From Acidobacteriota bacterium (lineage in GTDB: Bacteria; Acidobacteriota; Vicinamibacteria; Vicinamibacterales; JAKQTR01): 64,000 bases of DNA. The notes under the pieces are model-generated. The model made no database searches and was not told where the DNA came from. It saw nothing but the letters and a program-made list of their open reading frames with translations. The first letter of the stretch is position 1, and each line of letters starts with the position of its first letter. The translations under genes were made by a program, and so were the position numbers. Below, in pieces: positions 1 through 7,989 of this stretch. The DNA is taken from NCBI GenBank assembly GCA_029562975.1, contig JAKQTR010000030.1, positions 310,001 through 374,000 on the forward strand. Reading direction: 5' to 3'.

Positions 1-395
1 GTCGAGCGCCGGGCGGCCCCGGCACCCGCATGCTGGCGAGCGTGATCGACCGGCTCGAGGCGCACGGCGTCAAGTACTTCGTGACGGCGAAGGACGCGCC
101 GTTCGCCGGCGAGCGGTTCAGGATCGCCTCGTCTGAACTCGCCCAGGCCGAGTACCAGGGCACGCACAAGCTGCGGACGCTGACGGGCCAGTGGGAGCGC
201 GTCGAGCAGACGCTGCCCGCCGGGTCGCTCGTCGTGCCGATGGATCAGCCGCTGGCCCGCCTGGCCTTCATCCTCTTCGATCCGAGATCGGACGACGGGT
301 TCATGGCCTGGAATATCCTGGACCCCGTGCTGGGCGCGGACCCGGCGCCGGAATTCTACCCCGTGCTCCGCACGATGGAGCGCGTGGCGAAATAG
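1..395 (+). CDS. M14-family zinc carboxypeptidase, C-terminal part (5' end outside window)
   Basis: The reading frame is open from base 3 of the window, so the gene begins upstream and only about the last 130 residues are seen. The visible part carries the pattern of the tail of large bacterial M14 peptidases: a VVPMDQPLARLAF-type strand followed by SDDGFMAWN and a closing FYPVLR motif. The zinc-binding catalytic domain would lie outside the window, so the catalytic residues cannot be checked. The family usually has a signal peptide and acts on peptides outside the cytoplasm. The stop codon is followed after one base by the ATG of the next gene, suggesting cotranscription. Family assignment rests on the C-terminal pattern only. 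Confidence 0.6.
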   Translation, partial: RAPGGPGTRMLASVIDRLEAHGVKYFVTAKDAPFAGERFRIASSELAQAEYQGTHKLRTLTGQWERVEQTLPAGSLVVPMDQPLARLAFILFDPRSDDGFMAWNILDPVLGADPAPEFYPVLRTMERVAK

Positions 396-396
396 G

Positions 397-2172
397 ATGC
401 GCCGGACAGAGGCCTTCGCCGTGGCGGCGCTGGCGGCGGCCAGCCTCGCCACGGCGCAGCTCCTGCCGCGCCCGGCCCCTGTCGAAGCTGGACTGGCGCT
501 GGCGGTCGCCTGGGCCGGCCTGCTCCTCTACGTGCCGGTCAGGGCGGCCGCCGGCTGGTGCTGGCGGCAGGTCGCGGCTGCGGCGCCGCGCGAGGCCGAC
601 CGGCGCGCCCTGGGCCTCGTGCTCGTCCTTGGCGTCGGCCTGCTGGCCTGGGGCATCGACTGGGGCCTCGTCGGGCACTCCTGGGCCGCCGACGAACTTC
701 GGCCGGACTGGGTGCGCGACGTCCTGCGCAAGGGTCTCTCGAGCGGCTGGTACGACAAGTATCCGTGGCTGCACTACGCGGTGCTCGCCGTTCCGATGGC
801 CGGGTTCGAAGCTGCCGAGCAGTCAGGCCTGCTCGCCGCCGGCGGCGCCTCCTCGTGGGCCGCCCAGCTGGCGGTCATGCGCGCCGTGTCGGTTGCGATG
901 GGCCTCGCGACGCTCGTCGCCGCGTTCCTGTGCGCCGTCGAGATCGTCGGCGCGCGCCGGGCGGCGCTGGCCCCCCTCGTGCTGCTGCTCACGCCGCTCT
1001 TCGTGTTCTACGGCAAGACGGCCAACCTCGACGTGCCCTCGCTGTGCTGGTTCGCATGGGCCATGGTGGCGTTCCTGCGGATCGTGCGCCGCGGGCGTGC
1101 GACGGACTACGTTTGTCTCGCCGTCGCCTCGGCGGGCGCCGTCGCGACGAAGGACCAGGCCTACGCGAACCTGGCCCTCGTGGCGGCGGCCGTGCTCATC
1201 GTCACCGCGCGCCGCGAAACGTCGCGGACTTGGTGGGGCAAGCTCGGGTCGGCGCTCGCCGGACGGCAAGTCCTCTCCGCGGCGGCCGCCTCGGCCTTGG
1301 CGCTCGCGCTCTTCCACAACGTCATCTTCAATTCCGCCGGCGCCGTTGCGCACTTCAAGCTGCTCGCCACGCTCGGGGACTTGGCGATCGTCCCGGGAAC
1401 GGCGGCGGGCTACGCGAAGCTGGCGGGCCTCACCCTGTGGCTCTTCCGCTGGTCGCTCGGCTGGCCCTTCTTCGCCCTCGCCGTGCTCGGCATCGCTTCG
1501 GCGGCGGCGCGGCCGGAGCGCCGGTGGCAGTTGTGGCTCCTGGTCGTGCCGCTCTCCTTTTACCTCGTGTTCACTTGCGTCACGCGCTACGTGAACGACC
1601 GCTACCTCTTCGGCGGGATCTTCGTCCTCGCGCTGTTCGCCGCGTCGGCCTGCGCCGACTTGCTGGCCGCGGTGAGGCGCCAGCCGCTCCCGCGCCTCGT
1701 GGCGGGCGGCGCCTGCGCGTACTCGCTCCTCTACGCCGCCTCGATCAACGTGGCGATGACGCTGGACGCCAGGCACGCGGCCCGGAAGTGGCTCGCGGCC
1801 CGCGCCGGTGCGGGCTCGGTGGTGGCGCTCGTGGGAGGCCCGTACCAGCCCGCGGTGCCTCCGCCCGCCCGCTCGGTCGTCGTCGACGGCTCGGTCGGTG
1901 ACCTGGCGCGCGCGTCGGCGGACTACGTCGTGATCAACGGGCGCTTCGCGCGGCGCTACGAGCGGGCGCGTTCGCCGGAAGGCCGGACGCTGCTCAAGCG
2001 CCTCGAGGACGGGTCGCTGGGATACGACGAGGCGTTCCGCTATCGTGCGCCGCTCCCCGCGTGGGCACTTCTGCAGTACGAGGCGCCGATGCGCGGCGAC
2101 GAGGAGTCCTCTCTCACCAACCTCGACAAGGTGAACCCGGAGATGGTCGTCTACGCGCGCCGCCGGCCGTAG
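397..2172 (+). CDS. GT39-like integral membrane glycosyltransferase
   Basis: This 591-residue protein is mostly hydrophobic, with about ten or more membrane segments spread over residues 10-450, and a soluble C-terminal tail. It resembles the ArnT/PMT (GT39) superfamily, which moves sugars from polyprenyl-phosphate donors on the periplasmic face. Supporting features are an early loop with acidic residues (ADELRPDW near residue 92), the YGKTANLDVPS loop near residue 205 and an NDRYLFGG segment near residue 397. It starts one base after the preceding stop. The minus-strand GT2 gene that converges on it is of the type that makes polyprenyl-phosphate sugars, so the two may supply one pathway. The sugar and acceptor cannot be told from sequence. 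Confidence 0.7.
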   Translation: MRRTEAFAVAALAAASLATAQLLPRPAPVEAGLALAVAWAGLLLYVPVRAAAGWCWRQVAAAAPREADRRALGLVLVLGVGLLAWGIDWGLVGHSWAADELRPDWVRDVLRKGLSSGWYDKYPWLHYAVLAVPMAGFEAAEQSGLLAAGGASSWAAQLAVMRAVSVAMGLATLVAAFLCAVEIVGARRAALAPLVLLLTPLFVFYGKTANLDVPSLCWFAWAMVAFLRIVRRGRATDYVCLAVASAGAVATKDQAYANLALVAAAVLIVTARRETSRTWWGKLGSALAGRQVLSAAAASALALALFHNVIFNSAGAVAHFKLLATLGDLAIVPGTAAGYAKLAGLTLWLFRWSLGWPFFALAVLGIASAAARPERRWQLWLLVVPLSFYLVFTCVTRYVNDRYLFGGIFVLALFAASACADLLAAVRRQPLPRLVAGGACAYSLLYAASINVAMTLDARHAARKWLAARAGAGSVVALVGGPYQPAVPPPARSVVVDGSVGDLARASADYVVINGRFARRYERARSPEGRTLLKRLEDGSLGYDEAFRYRAPLPAWALLQYEAPMRGDEESSLTNLDKVNPEMVVYARRRP

Positions 2173-2231
2173 ATTGCGCGCGCCCGAGCGCGCGCTGCCG
2201 GGCGGGACGGACACCCTGCCGGCGGACGTCT

Positions 2232-2900
2232 CTACCAGATGTTGCGGAGCAGGCAGCGGAGGAACGTCGGCGTCTGCCGGACGACCGACAGGCTCGACTT
2301 CCCCGCCTTGCGGGCGTACTCGTGCGCGGGCACCTGGGAAACGCGCAGGCCGCGCTTGAGGGCTCTCAACACCATCTCGAGCTCGATCGAGTGCCGGTTC
2401 TCCCTCAGCCCGAGCTGAGCGACGGCGGCTGCGCGGATCGCGCGGAAGCCGTTCTGGCTGTCGGTGAGCGCGGTGCCGAAGCGCGTGTTGATGACCTGTG
2501 TCAGGAAGTTGTTGCCCCAGAGCCGCACGAACATCGTCCAGGTGCCGGCAAACTCGTCGCTGCCGCCCCGCATCCGGCAGCCGATCACGAGGTCCGCCTC
2601 GCCGGCTCCGATGGGTGCGACGAGCGCCCGGATGTCCGCCGGGTCGTGCGACCCGTCCGCGTCCATCGTGACGATCACCTCGCCGCCGGCGGCCGCCAGG
2701 CCGCGCCGGATCGCATCACCCTTGCCCAGCCCGCCGTCCTCGACGACGGTGACGCCGGCCTCCCGCAGGCGCGCGGGCGACCCGTCGGTGCTGTGACCGT
2801 CCACGACGATCACCTCGTCGCAATGCGCGCGGACGGCGTCCGCGAGGGCGACGACCGTGGCGCCTTCGTTGCGGGACGGGATGACGACCGACGTGCGCAC
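2232..2900 (-). CDS. GT2 glycosyltransferase, DPM1-like (polyprenyl-phosphate sugar synthase type)
   Basis: A 222-residue GT-A fold protein without membrane segments. It opens with the typical SVVIPSRNEG strand, followed by VIVVDGHSTDGS (first Asp of the nucleotide-sugar site), GKGDAIRRGL and the metal-binding VTMDADGSHDP motif near residue 95. Order and spacing match dolichyl/undecaprenyl-phosphate mannose or glucose synthases, which transfer a sugar from a nucleotide donor to a lipid phosphate at the inner membrane. The start is GTG at 2900; a longer frame upstream has no family match. It converges with the GT39-like gene. Sugar specificity is unknown. Confidence 0.82.
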   Translation of the reverse strand: MRTSVVIPSRNEGATVVALADAVRAHCDEVIVVDGHSTDGSPARLREAGVTVVEDGGLGKGDAIRRGLAAAGGEVIVTMDADGSHDPADIRALVAPIGAGEADLVIGCRMRGGSDEFAGTWTMFVRLWGNNFLTQVINTRFGTALTDSQNGFRAIRAAAVAQLGLRENRHSIELEMVLRALKRGLRVSQVPAHEYARKAGKSSLSVVRQTPTFLRCLLRNIW

Positions 2901-2952
2901 GGATACAGGATACCCCGAGCCGGCGCGCGGCCGGACGCACGAGGCGGCGCGC

Positions 2953-4446
2953 CTACTGCCGCTCCTCGAGCTTCTTCAGTTCGTAGCTGTTGATCTCGCG
3001 CATCGTCTCGGACGGATGGCGCGGGTTCCGGCCTTCGAAGTTCACCCAGCTGTAGGGTCTGCCCTCGTAGTACTGGCCGGTGACGGTGTCCTCGGTGCCG
3101 CCCGAGTCGGTGGCGTACACCTTGCCGCCCTCGAGCTCCGACACCCAGTAGCTGTGCCCTCGGCGGTAGTCGTCCCAGCCCGAGTCCATGAAGGCCTTGC
3201 GCTCCTGGCGGGCCTCCCAGTCCTGCTGGTTCTGGGCCCGGGAGGCGTTCAGGTCCTGCATCGCAGCCTGCGTCTTCTGCTGCAGGCGGCGCAGGTTCTC
3301 GAGCCCGTTCTGGACGTAGCGGCGTGCGTACCGATCGTTGACGGCGAAGCTGCCTGCGATCTGCTCGAGCATCGGCAGGTAGCGGGCGAAGTCCCGCTCG
3401 GGCCCCCAGATGCCGGCGACGATGGTGTTCCAGAGGCCCGTGATCGGCGACGGCGGGAAGTTGATCACCTTGAACCCGCCGACGCAGGCCGTGCCCTCCG
3501 GCGACGTGTAGCTCACCTGGAAGTCCTGCGCGTCGCACGCGCCGCCCATCCGCGCCATGCACTCGCGCGCCGTTCCCTGGTCGGAAGCGGCCGTGTGAAT
3601 GCGGAACTGGCGATTCCTGAACGCGCTGAAGACGTAGCCGAGCGTCTCCGCTGGCGGCTGGTATGGCGTCGGGATGATGCCCTGCGCCACCGTCGCCTGC
3701 GGGACCAGCGGGTTGCCGGCGAACGCGGTGAAGATGAACCCCAGGCCGCCGTCCCGCGAGGCCGCGATCACCCGTCCCCCGCCCGCGAGGAAGCTCCAGT
3801 CGGCGGGCACGCGCAGCGACAGGCTGCCATCCGGGGCCGCGCGCGCTGTCAGCGCCGCCTGCACGGGCGGCGGCGGCGCCGGCGCCGCCGCGCGGGCACC
3901 TTGTGCCGTCGGTGCCTTGGAGAAGGCGAAGCTCGCCATCACGTTCAACAGCAGCGACCGTTGCGCCGCCAGGCGGGATGATGGCGCGAAGTAGCCCTGG
4001 ACCGAGTGCGACCCTGCCGACGCTTCGATGTACAGCCTGCCGGCGACGCTGCCCGCGCCGCTTCCCCATCGGACGGCCGCCGTTGCCCGGCTGCCGTCCT
4101 TCGATGCGAACACCTCGCTCAACGCCACGTCCCCGTGCTCGAGGGCCAGCGCCTTCCTGGCTCTCAGCAGCGCGGTAAGCGCGTCGGAAACGCGTGCGTC
4201 GCTCCGCGCCCAGCGGAAGTCCACCATGGACGTCCCCGCAGGGTCCCGTACGAGCACGTGCAGGCTGTCCGGACGCGCGTCCTCGGTCACCTTCCAGTCG
4301 GACGGCTTGAAGAGCACGAACAGCTTGCTGGTGGATTCGTAGGGACGCAGCATGGGCCTGGCCTGATCGGTCGATGGATTCCGGCAGCTGCCGAGCAGCG
4401 CAGCGACCGGCACGAAGCAGATGACGAGGGCGCGCATGGCGCGCAT
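2953..4446 (-). CDS. Lipoprotein of unknown function
   Basis: I do not recognise this 497-residue protein. I placed the start at the ATG at 4446 because an AGAAGG ribosome site lies just upstream and because this start gives a type II signal peptide with lipobox LLGSC near residue 20; the open frame continues upstream but has no such features. Two similar N-terminal halves look like PsbP/Mog1-type folds (SDWKVTEDARPDS and PADWSFLAGGGRV). A middle region rich in Gln, Asn and Arg (residues about 380-430) is likely coiled coil. The tail is aromatic-rich with repeated Gly/Tyr. It probably sits in the outer or inner membrane facing the periplasm. It is transcribed divergently from the arfB-like gene. 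Confidence 0.7.
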   Translation of the reverse strand: MRAMRALVICFVPVAALLGSCRNPSTDQARPMLRPYESTSKLFVLFKPSDWKVTEDARPDSLHVLVRDPAGTSMVDFRWARSDARVSDALTALLRARKALALEHGDVALSEVFASKDGSRATAAVRWGSGAGSVAGRLYIEASAGSHSVQGYFAPSSRLAAQRSLLLNVMASFAFSKAPTAQGARAAAPAPPPPVQAALTARAAPDGSLSLRVPADWSFLAGGGRVIAASRDGGLGFIFTAFAGNPLVPQATVAQGIIPTPYQPPAETLGYVFSAFRNRQFRIHTAASDQGTARECMARMGGACDAQDFQVSYTSPEGTACVGGFKVINFPPSPITGLWNTIVAGIWGPERDFARYLPMLEQIAGSFAVNDRYARRYVQNGLENLRRLQQKTQAAMQDLNASRAQNQQDWEARQERKAFMDSGWDDYRRGHSYWVSELEGGKVYATDSGGTEDTVTGQYYEGRPYSWVNFEGRNPRHPSETMREINSYELKKLEERQ

Positions 4447-4582
4447 AGTGACCTTCTTGCGCGGCTCGCCCGGGCTGGAGCTGCCGATGTTCCGCCGGCG
4501 CCGGGCGCCGCTGGCGCGCCCGGGCTGGGTGCCGCGCTTGACGTGGGACGCCGGCCGAGGCGGATTGTAGCACCGTGCGTGG

Positions 4583-4588
4583 TACAGT
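4583..4588 (+). promoter_or_regulatory. -10 box TACAGT close to the arfB-like start
   Basis: TACAGT ends only nine bases before the ATG at 4598. If it is a sigma-70 -10 element, transcription would begin about at the start codon, giving a leaderless or nearly leaderless mRNA. No good -35 is visible. Confidence 0.35.
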
Positions 4589-4597
4589 GGCGGCGGC

Positions 4598-5020
4598 ATG
4601 CTGCGGGTCACACCGGAGTACGCGGTTCCCGAACGCGAACTGCGCGAGCGCTTCGTTCGCTCGTCGGGGCCCGGCGGGCAGAACGTCAACAAGGTGGCCA
4701 CCGCGGTGGAACTGCGCTTCGACGTCGGCGCGTCGGCGCTGCCGGCGGACGTGCAGCGCCGCCTCCTCGCACTGGCAGGCACGCGAGCGTCTGCCGAGGG
4801 CATCATCCTGGTGGACAGCCGGGCCTTTCGGACGCAGGCGAGGAACCGAGAGGCCGCCCGCGCCCGCCTCGCTGCCCTCATACGCCAGGCGTTCCGCAGG
4901 CCGAAATCTCGCACGAAGACCACGCCCACGGCCGCCTCGCGCGAGCGGCGCCTCGCCGAAAAGGCTCAGCGAAGCCGGGTCAAGGCCCGCCGCGCTTCCA
5001 TCGAGACCGACGACGACTAG
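4598..5020 (+). CDS. arfB: ArfB/YaeJ-type ribosome-rescue peptidyl-tRNA hydrolase
   Basis: The 140-residue protein has the release-factor catalytic loop SSGPGGQNVNK near residue 24, whose GGQ hydrolyses peptidyl-tRNA on stalled ribosomes. It lacks the codon-recognition domains of RF1/RF2. The C-terminal third is highly basic (FRRPKSRTKTTPT... then Arg/Lys-rich to the end), as in ArfB, where this tail enters the empty mRNA channel. The length fits the family. The start at 4598 is the first ATG and matches the usual N-terminus. It stands alone, divergent from a lipoprotein gene. Confidence 0.9.
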   Translation: MLRVTPEYAVPERELRERFVRSSGPGGQNVNKVATAVELRFDVGASALPADVQRRLLALAGTRASAEGIILVDSRAFRTQARNREAARARLAALIRQAFRRPKSRTKTTPTAASRERRLAEKAQRSRVKARRASIETDDD

Positions 5021-5065
5021 CTCGGTTCTTCTGTCCGCGCCTTCCTCAGCACGGCAGCCCATTTC

Positions 5066-5127
5066 ATCCGGGAGTTATTGACAGGTCGTTTTCATCCGGG
5101 TAATATTAGCCTGTCTGAGAATCCGGG
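5066..5127 (+). promoter_or_regulatory. Triple ATCCGGG repeat around the DUF2239 promoter (candidate operator)
   Basis: ATCCGGG occurs at 5066-5072, 5094-5100 and 5121-5127. The first two are part of a 10-base direct repeat, TTCATCCGGG. The steps are 28 and 27 bases. The copies lie just upstream of the -35, at the end of the spacer touching the -10, and just before the start codon. This placement suits a repressor site. The regulator is unknown. Confidence 0.5.
5078..5106 (+). promoter_or_regulatory. Sigma-70 promoter of the DUF2239 gene
   Basis: A perfect -35 TTGACA at 5078-5083, a 17-base spacer and TAATAT at 5101-5106. This is among the strongest promoter matches in the window. Transcription would begin near 5113, about 15 bases before the proposed TTG start. 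Confidence 0.75.
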
Positions 5128-5784
5128 TTGGATTTGGATCGAGACGGTTCGTTTACCGCCTTCGCAGGTACGCGGCAAGTCGCGTCGGGAGACCTTCGCT
5201 CGGTCGTGCTGGCACTCAAGAACAGGCTCGACAGGGGCGATGAGGGAGCCGTCCTCGTCTTCGACGATCGATCTGGGGCTGAACTCGATTTCGACCTGCG
5301 GGGCTCGACAGCAGAGGTGCTGGAGCGCCTGAACAGCCATCCGGCCATCGCTCGCGGGGCCGAGGACGCCTCGGGTCCGCCAGGACGCCAGGCGCGCCCG
5401 GGTCCGGGACGACCCAGGCTTGGCGTGGTCAGCCGTGAGATTTCCCTGCTGCCGCGCCATTGGGAGTGGCTCGGGCGACAGAGAGGCGGGGCCTCAGGCG
5501 CCCTCCGGCGCCTCGTCGACGAAGCGAGGAAGGCCGACAGGGGCCAGGAACGCGCCCAGATGGCTTGGGAGGCCGCGGGCAGGTTCATGTGGGTGATGGG
5601 CGGCAACCTGCCGGGATTCGAGGACGCCGCGCGTGCGTTGCACCGGAAGGACCGGGCCCGCATGTCGGAGCTCATCCGGGCCTGGCCGGAGGACGTCCGG
5701 GCCCACGCTACTCGACTCGCGGAAGCCGCCGAAGCCTTGGAGCGGGAGCTCTCCGAAGCCGGAGATGCACGGCCGCAGGTGTGA
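5128..5784 (+). CDS. DUF2239 family protein
   Basis: A 218-residue soluble protein matching the DUF2239 family as I know it: an N-terminal TAFAG strand, VLVFDDRSGAELDFDLRG, and the hallmark block RPRLGVVSREISLLPRHWEW followed by GGASGALRRLVDEARK and RFMWVMGG. The function of the family is unknown. The start codon is TTG, at 5128 or 5134; no ATG lies in front of the conserved N-terminus, and the strong promoter leaves little leader. A short gap separates it from the radical SAM gene, so the two may be cotranscribed under control of the ATCCGGG repeats. Confidence 0.8.
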   Translation: MDLDRDGSFTAFAGTRQVASGDLRSVVLALKNRLDRGDEGAVLVFDDRSGAELDFDLRGSTAEVLERLNSHPAIARGAEDASGPPGRQARPGPGRPRLGVVSREISLLPRHWEWLGRQRGGASGALRRLVDEARKADRGQERAQMAWEAAGRFMWVMGGNLPGFEDAARALHRKDRARMSELIRAWPEDVRAHATRLAEAAEALERELSEAGDARPQV

Positions 5785-5820
5785 GATCCCGCCGGGACGC
5801 GCGTCCCTGGGGAGGATGAC

Positions 5821-6819
5821 ATGGGTCCGAGCCGGCGCCGGTTCCTCCACGACTCGCTTGCGACTGTCGGAGGCCTCGCGCTGGCCGCCGGCCGTGCGAC
5901 GGGTGCCTCGAGTCACCCGGAGGACCACGAACCCGCTTATCTGCGCCTCGCCCGTCAGGGTCGGCTCCGAGAGGTCGAACGGCAGCTTCGAGAGATCCTC
6001 GCGGCCTGCCGCCTCTGTCCCCGCTCGTGCGGCATCGACCGCCGCAAGGGCAAGACCGGCGTGTGCAGTTCGACAGCGCGCCTGAAGGTGGCCTCCCACG
6101 GGCCGCATTTCGGGGAGGAGCGGCCGCTTGTGGGCAGCGGCGGCAGCGGCACTATCTTCTTCTCGAACTGCAACCTGCTCTGCTGTTACTGCCAGAACTG
6201 GGAGATCAACCACCGCGGGGACGGCCGCGTCGTCGGCGAGATGGACGTCGCGGACATGATGCTCGACCTGCAGCGGAAGGGCTGCCACAACGTCAATCTC
6301 GTCACGCCAACCCACGTGGCGCCCCAGATCGTCGGGGCGCTCTGCTGCGCCGTCGACCGCGGCTTCCGCCTGCCGCTGGTCTACAACACGGGCGGCTACG
6401 ACAGCCTCGACGTGATCCGCGCCCTGGACGGCATCGTCGACATCTACCTGCCGGACTTCAAGTACCAGGACGGGGCGCTGGCGGCGAAGTACTCGAGCGG
6501 AGCCGCCGACTATCCGGAAGTGGCGGCGGCGGCGATCAAGGAGATGCACCGCCAGGTTGGCACACTGATTGTCGATCGACGCGGTATCGCCACCCGGGGA
6601 TTGATCATCCGGCACTTGGTGCTGCCGCACAACATTGGCGGAACCGACCGGTTCGTGCGATGGGTGGCCACGGAGCTGTCGCCCGATACGTGCGTGAACA
6701 TCATGCGGCAGTACCGGCCGGAGCACCGTGCGCGCGACTACCCGGAGCTCTCGCGCCGGCTCACGTCCGAGGAGTGGGAGCAGGCGGTCGCGTGGGCGCG
6801 CGCGGCAGGACTCGCCTAG
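5821..6819 (+). CDS. Radical SAM protein of the PflX/COG1313 type with a Tat signal
   Basis: The 332-residue protein holds the radical SAM cluster motif C117-x3-C121-x2-C124 (CNLLCCYC). A second cysteine set lies ahead of it: C63, C66, C70 and C82, in the CxxCPRxC arrangement of putative pyruvate formate-lyase-activating-like proteins. Later blocks LVTPTHVAP, YNTGGYDS and DIYLPDFKY are also typical. The substrate of this group is not known. The N-terminus reads SRRRFLHDSLATVGGLALAA, a good twin-arginine signal, which is odd for an enzyme needing SAM and a reductant. It ends three bases before an inverted-repeat element and converges with hydE. Confidence 0.82.
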   Translation: MGPSRRRFLHDSLATVGGLALAAGRATGASSHPEDHEPAYLRLARQGRLREVERQLREILAACRLCPRSCGIDRRKGKTGVCSSTARLKVASHGPHFGEERPLVGSGGSGTIFFSNCNLLCCYCQNWEINHRGDGRVVGEMDVADMMLDLQRKGCHNVNLVTPTHVAPQIVGALCCAVDRGFRLPLVYNTGGYDSLDVIRALDGIVDIYLPDFKYQDGALAAKYSSGAADYPEVAAAAIKEMHRQVGTLIVDRRGIATRGLIIRHLVLPHNIGGTDRFVRWVATELSPDTCVNIMRQYRPEHRARDYPELSRRLTSEEWEQAVAWARAAGLA

Positions 6820-6822
6820 ACC

Positions 6823-6943
6823 AAGGGGTCGGGTCTAATTACGCGATCAGGCCGAATCCGATGACGAAACTGTAAGCCCCCCCCTTCGACCTACAGATCC
6901 GTCGTTCCAGCGTGGTCTCTCGCATAATTAGACCCGACCCCTT
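6823..6943. repeat. 121-bp element with 19-bp perfect terminal inverted repeats (REP/MITE-like)
   Basis: AAGGGGTCGGGTCTAATTA at 6823-6841 is exactly repeated in inverse orientation at 6925-6943. The match extends about three more pairs inward with one mismatch. The 83-base interior is not protein-like and includes a run of eight C. It sits between two convergent genes and supplies the hydE stop codon. It may be a mobile palindromic element, a bidirectional terminator, or both. Confidence 0.7.
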
Positions 6944-7989
6944 GAGCCGGGGCCGGTGCCGATCGTGCGGCCGAGCCCGTCGATGAGCGCGATGACCCTG
7001 TCGGCGAGCACCTCGGCGGTCTCATGGATGCCCGCCTTGCCGGGGTAGATGTCGTAGAGGACTCGGTACTCGGGCGGCGTCAGGTTCGGCATGATGACGT
7101 TCGCGCCGCGCGTGAGGCCGTTCACCCGCCCGGCCGACGGATCGAGAATGGAGAGGGCCGTCGTGCTCGGGATGTTGGTATCGGGGCACACGAGCCGCGT
7201 GAGCGCCATGGCTTTCAGCGTCGTCACCTCGTCGCTTGGCACCTGCTCTTCCGGAGCAGCGGCCAACTCGAGGCCGAGCGGGCCGGCGAGCGGCGTCCGC
7301 GGGCTCCTGAGGTAGGGCCCGATGCCGATCATGTCCATGTCGAAGTCGCGGAACGCGAGGATGTCGTCAGCGAGCGTGTCCCAGGTCTGACCGGGGATGC
7401 CGATCATGACGCCGGTGCCGATCTCGTAGCCCATGCGACGCATGAGCCGGAGCTGGGCGAACCGGTCGGACAACGTCCCTGGCACGTTCGGGTGTATGCG
7501 TGCGTACAGATCCTGGTCGGTGGTTTCGAACCGCAGCAGGTAGCGGTCGGCGCCGGCGTCGCGCCACAGCCTCAGGTCCGCCTCGGATCGCTCGCCGAGG
7601 GACAGCGTGACGGCCACGCCCGTCTCGGCCTTGATGGCGCGCACGACGTCGGCCACAAACGGCCCCGTGACGCCCGGGTCCTCGCCGCCCTGCAGGACCA
7701 CGGTTCCGAAGCCGAAGTCGCGGCCCTGGCGCGCGCACGCGAGGATTTCCTCGAGCGTCATGCGGTAGCGCCGCAGCGGCCCGGCGCAGGCGGCGATGCC
7801 GCAGTAGGCGCAATGCCGCACGCAGTAGTTCGTGATCTCGATGAGGCCGCGCAGGTGCACGGCGTCGCCGACGCGGGCGCGGCGCACCGCGTCCGCGCGG
7901 CGCCAGAGCGCGGCCAGCGCGGCCGGGTCCGTCTCGCGCAGCCACGCCGCGATCGCGTCATGGTCGAGGGCGTCACACGAGAGCGGCAC
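6928..7989 (-). CDS. hydE: [FeFe]-hydrogenase H-cluster maturase HydE (radical SAM)
   Basis: HydE is one of three proteins that build the 2Fe subcluster of [FeFe]-hydrogenase. This 353-residue protein has the radical SAM motif C56-x3-C60-x2-C63 in NYCVRHCAYCGI, the FGTVVLQGGEDP glycine-rich SAM site, and the HydE-typical RFETTDQDLYARIHP and NIPSTTAL blocks. The start overlaps the end of hydF by 17 bases, so the two are translated in tandem. The last five residues (SRGRV) and the stop codon are encoded by the arm of the inverted-repeat element, so an insertion probably replaced the original end. Confidence 0.93.
   Translation of the reverse strand: MPLSCDALDHDAIAAWLRETDPAALAALWRRADAVRRARVGDAVHLRGLIEITNYCVRHCAYCGIAACAGPLRRYRMTLEEILACARQGRDFGFGTVVLQGGEDPGVTGPFVADVVRAIKAETGVAVTLSLGERSEADLRLWRDAGADRYLLRFETTDQDLYARIHPNVPGTLSDRFAQLRLMRRMGYEIGTGVMIGIPGQTWDTLADDILAFRDFDMDMIGIGPYLRSPRTPLAGPLGLELAAAPEEQVPSDEVTTLKAMALTRLVCPDTNIPSTTALSILDPSAGRVNGLTRGANVIMPNLTPPEYRVLYDIYPGKAGIHETAEVLADRVIALIDGLGRTIGTGPGSRGRV

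Noticed and set aside
2953-4929. Longer start for the lipoprotein gene
   Set aside because: The extra 161 residues are Arg/Ser-rich, overlap the arfB-like gene, and would bury the lipoprotein signal. The ATG at 4446 has a ribosome site.
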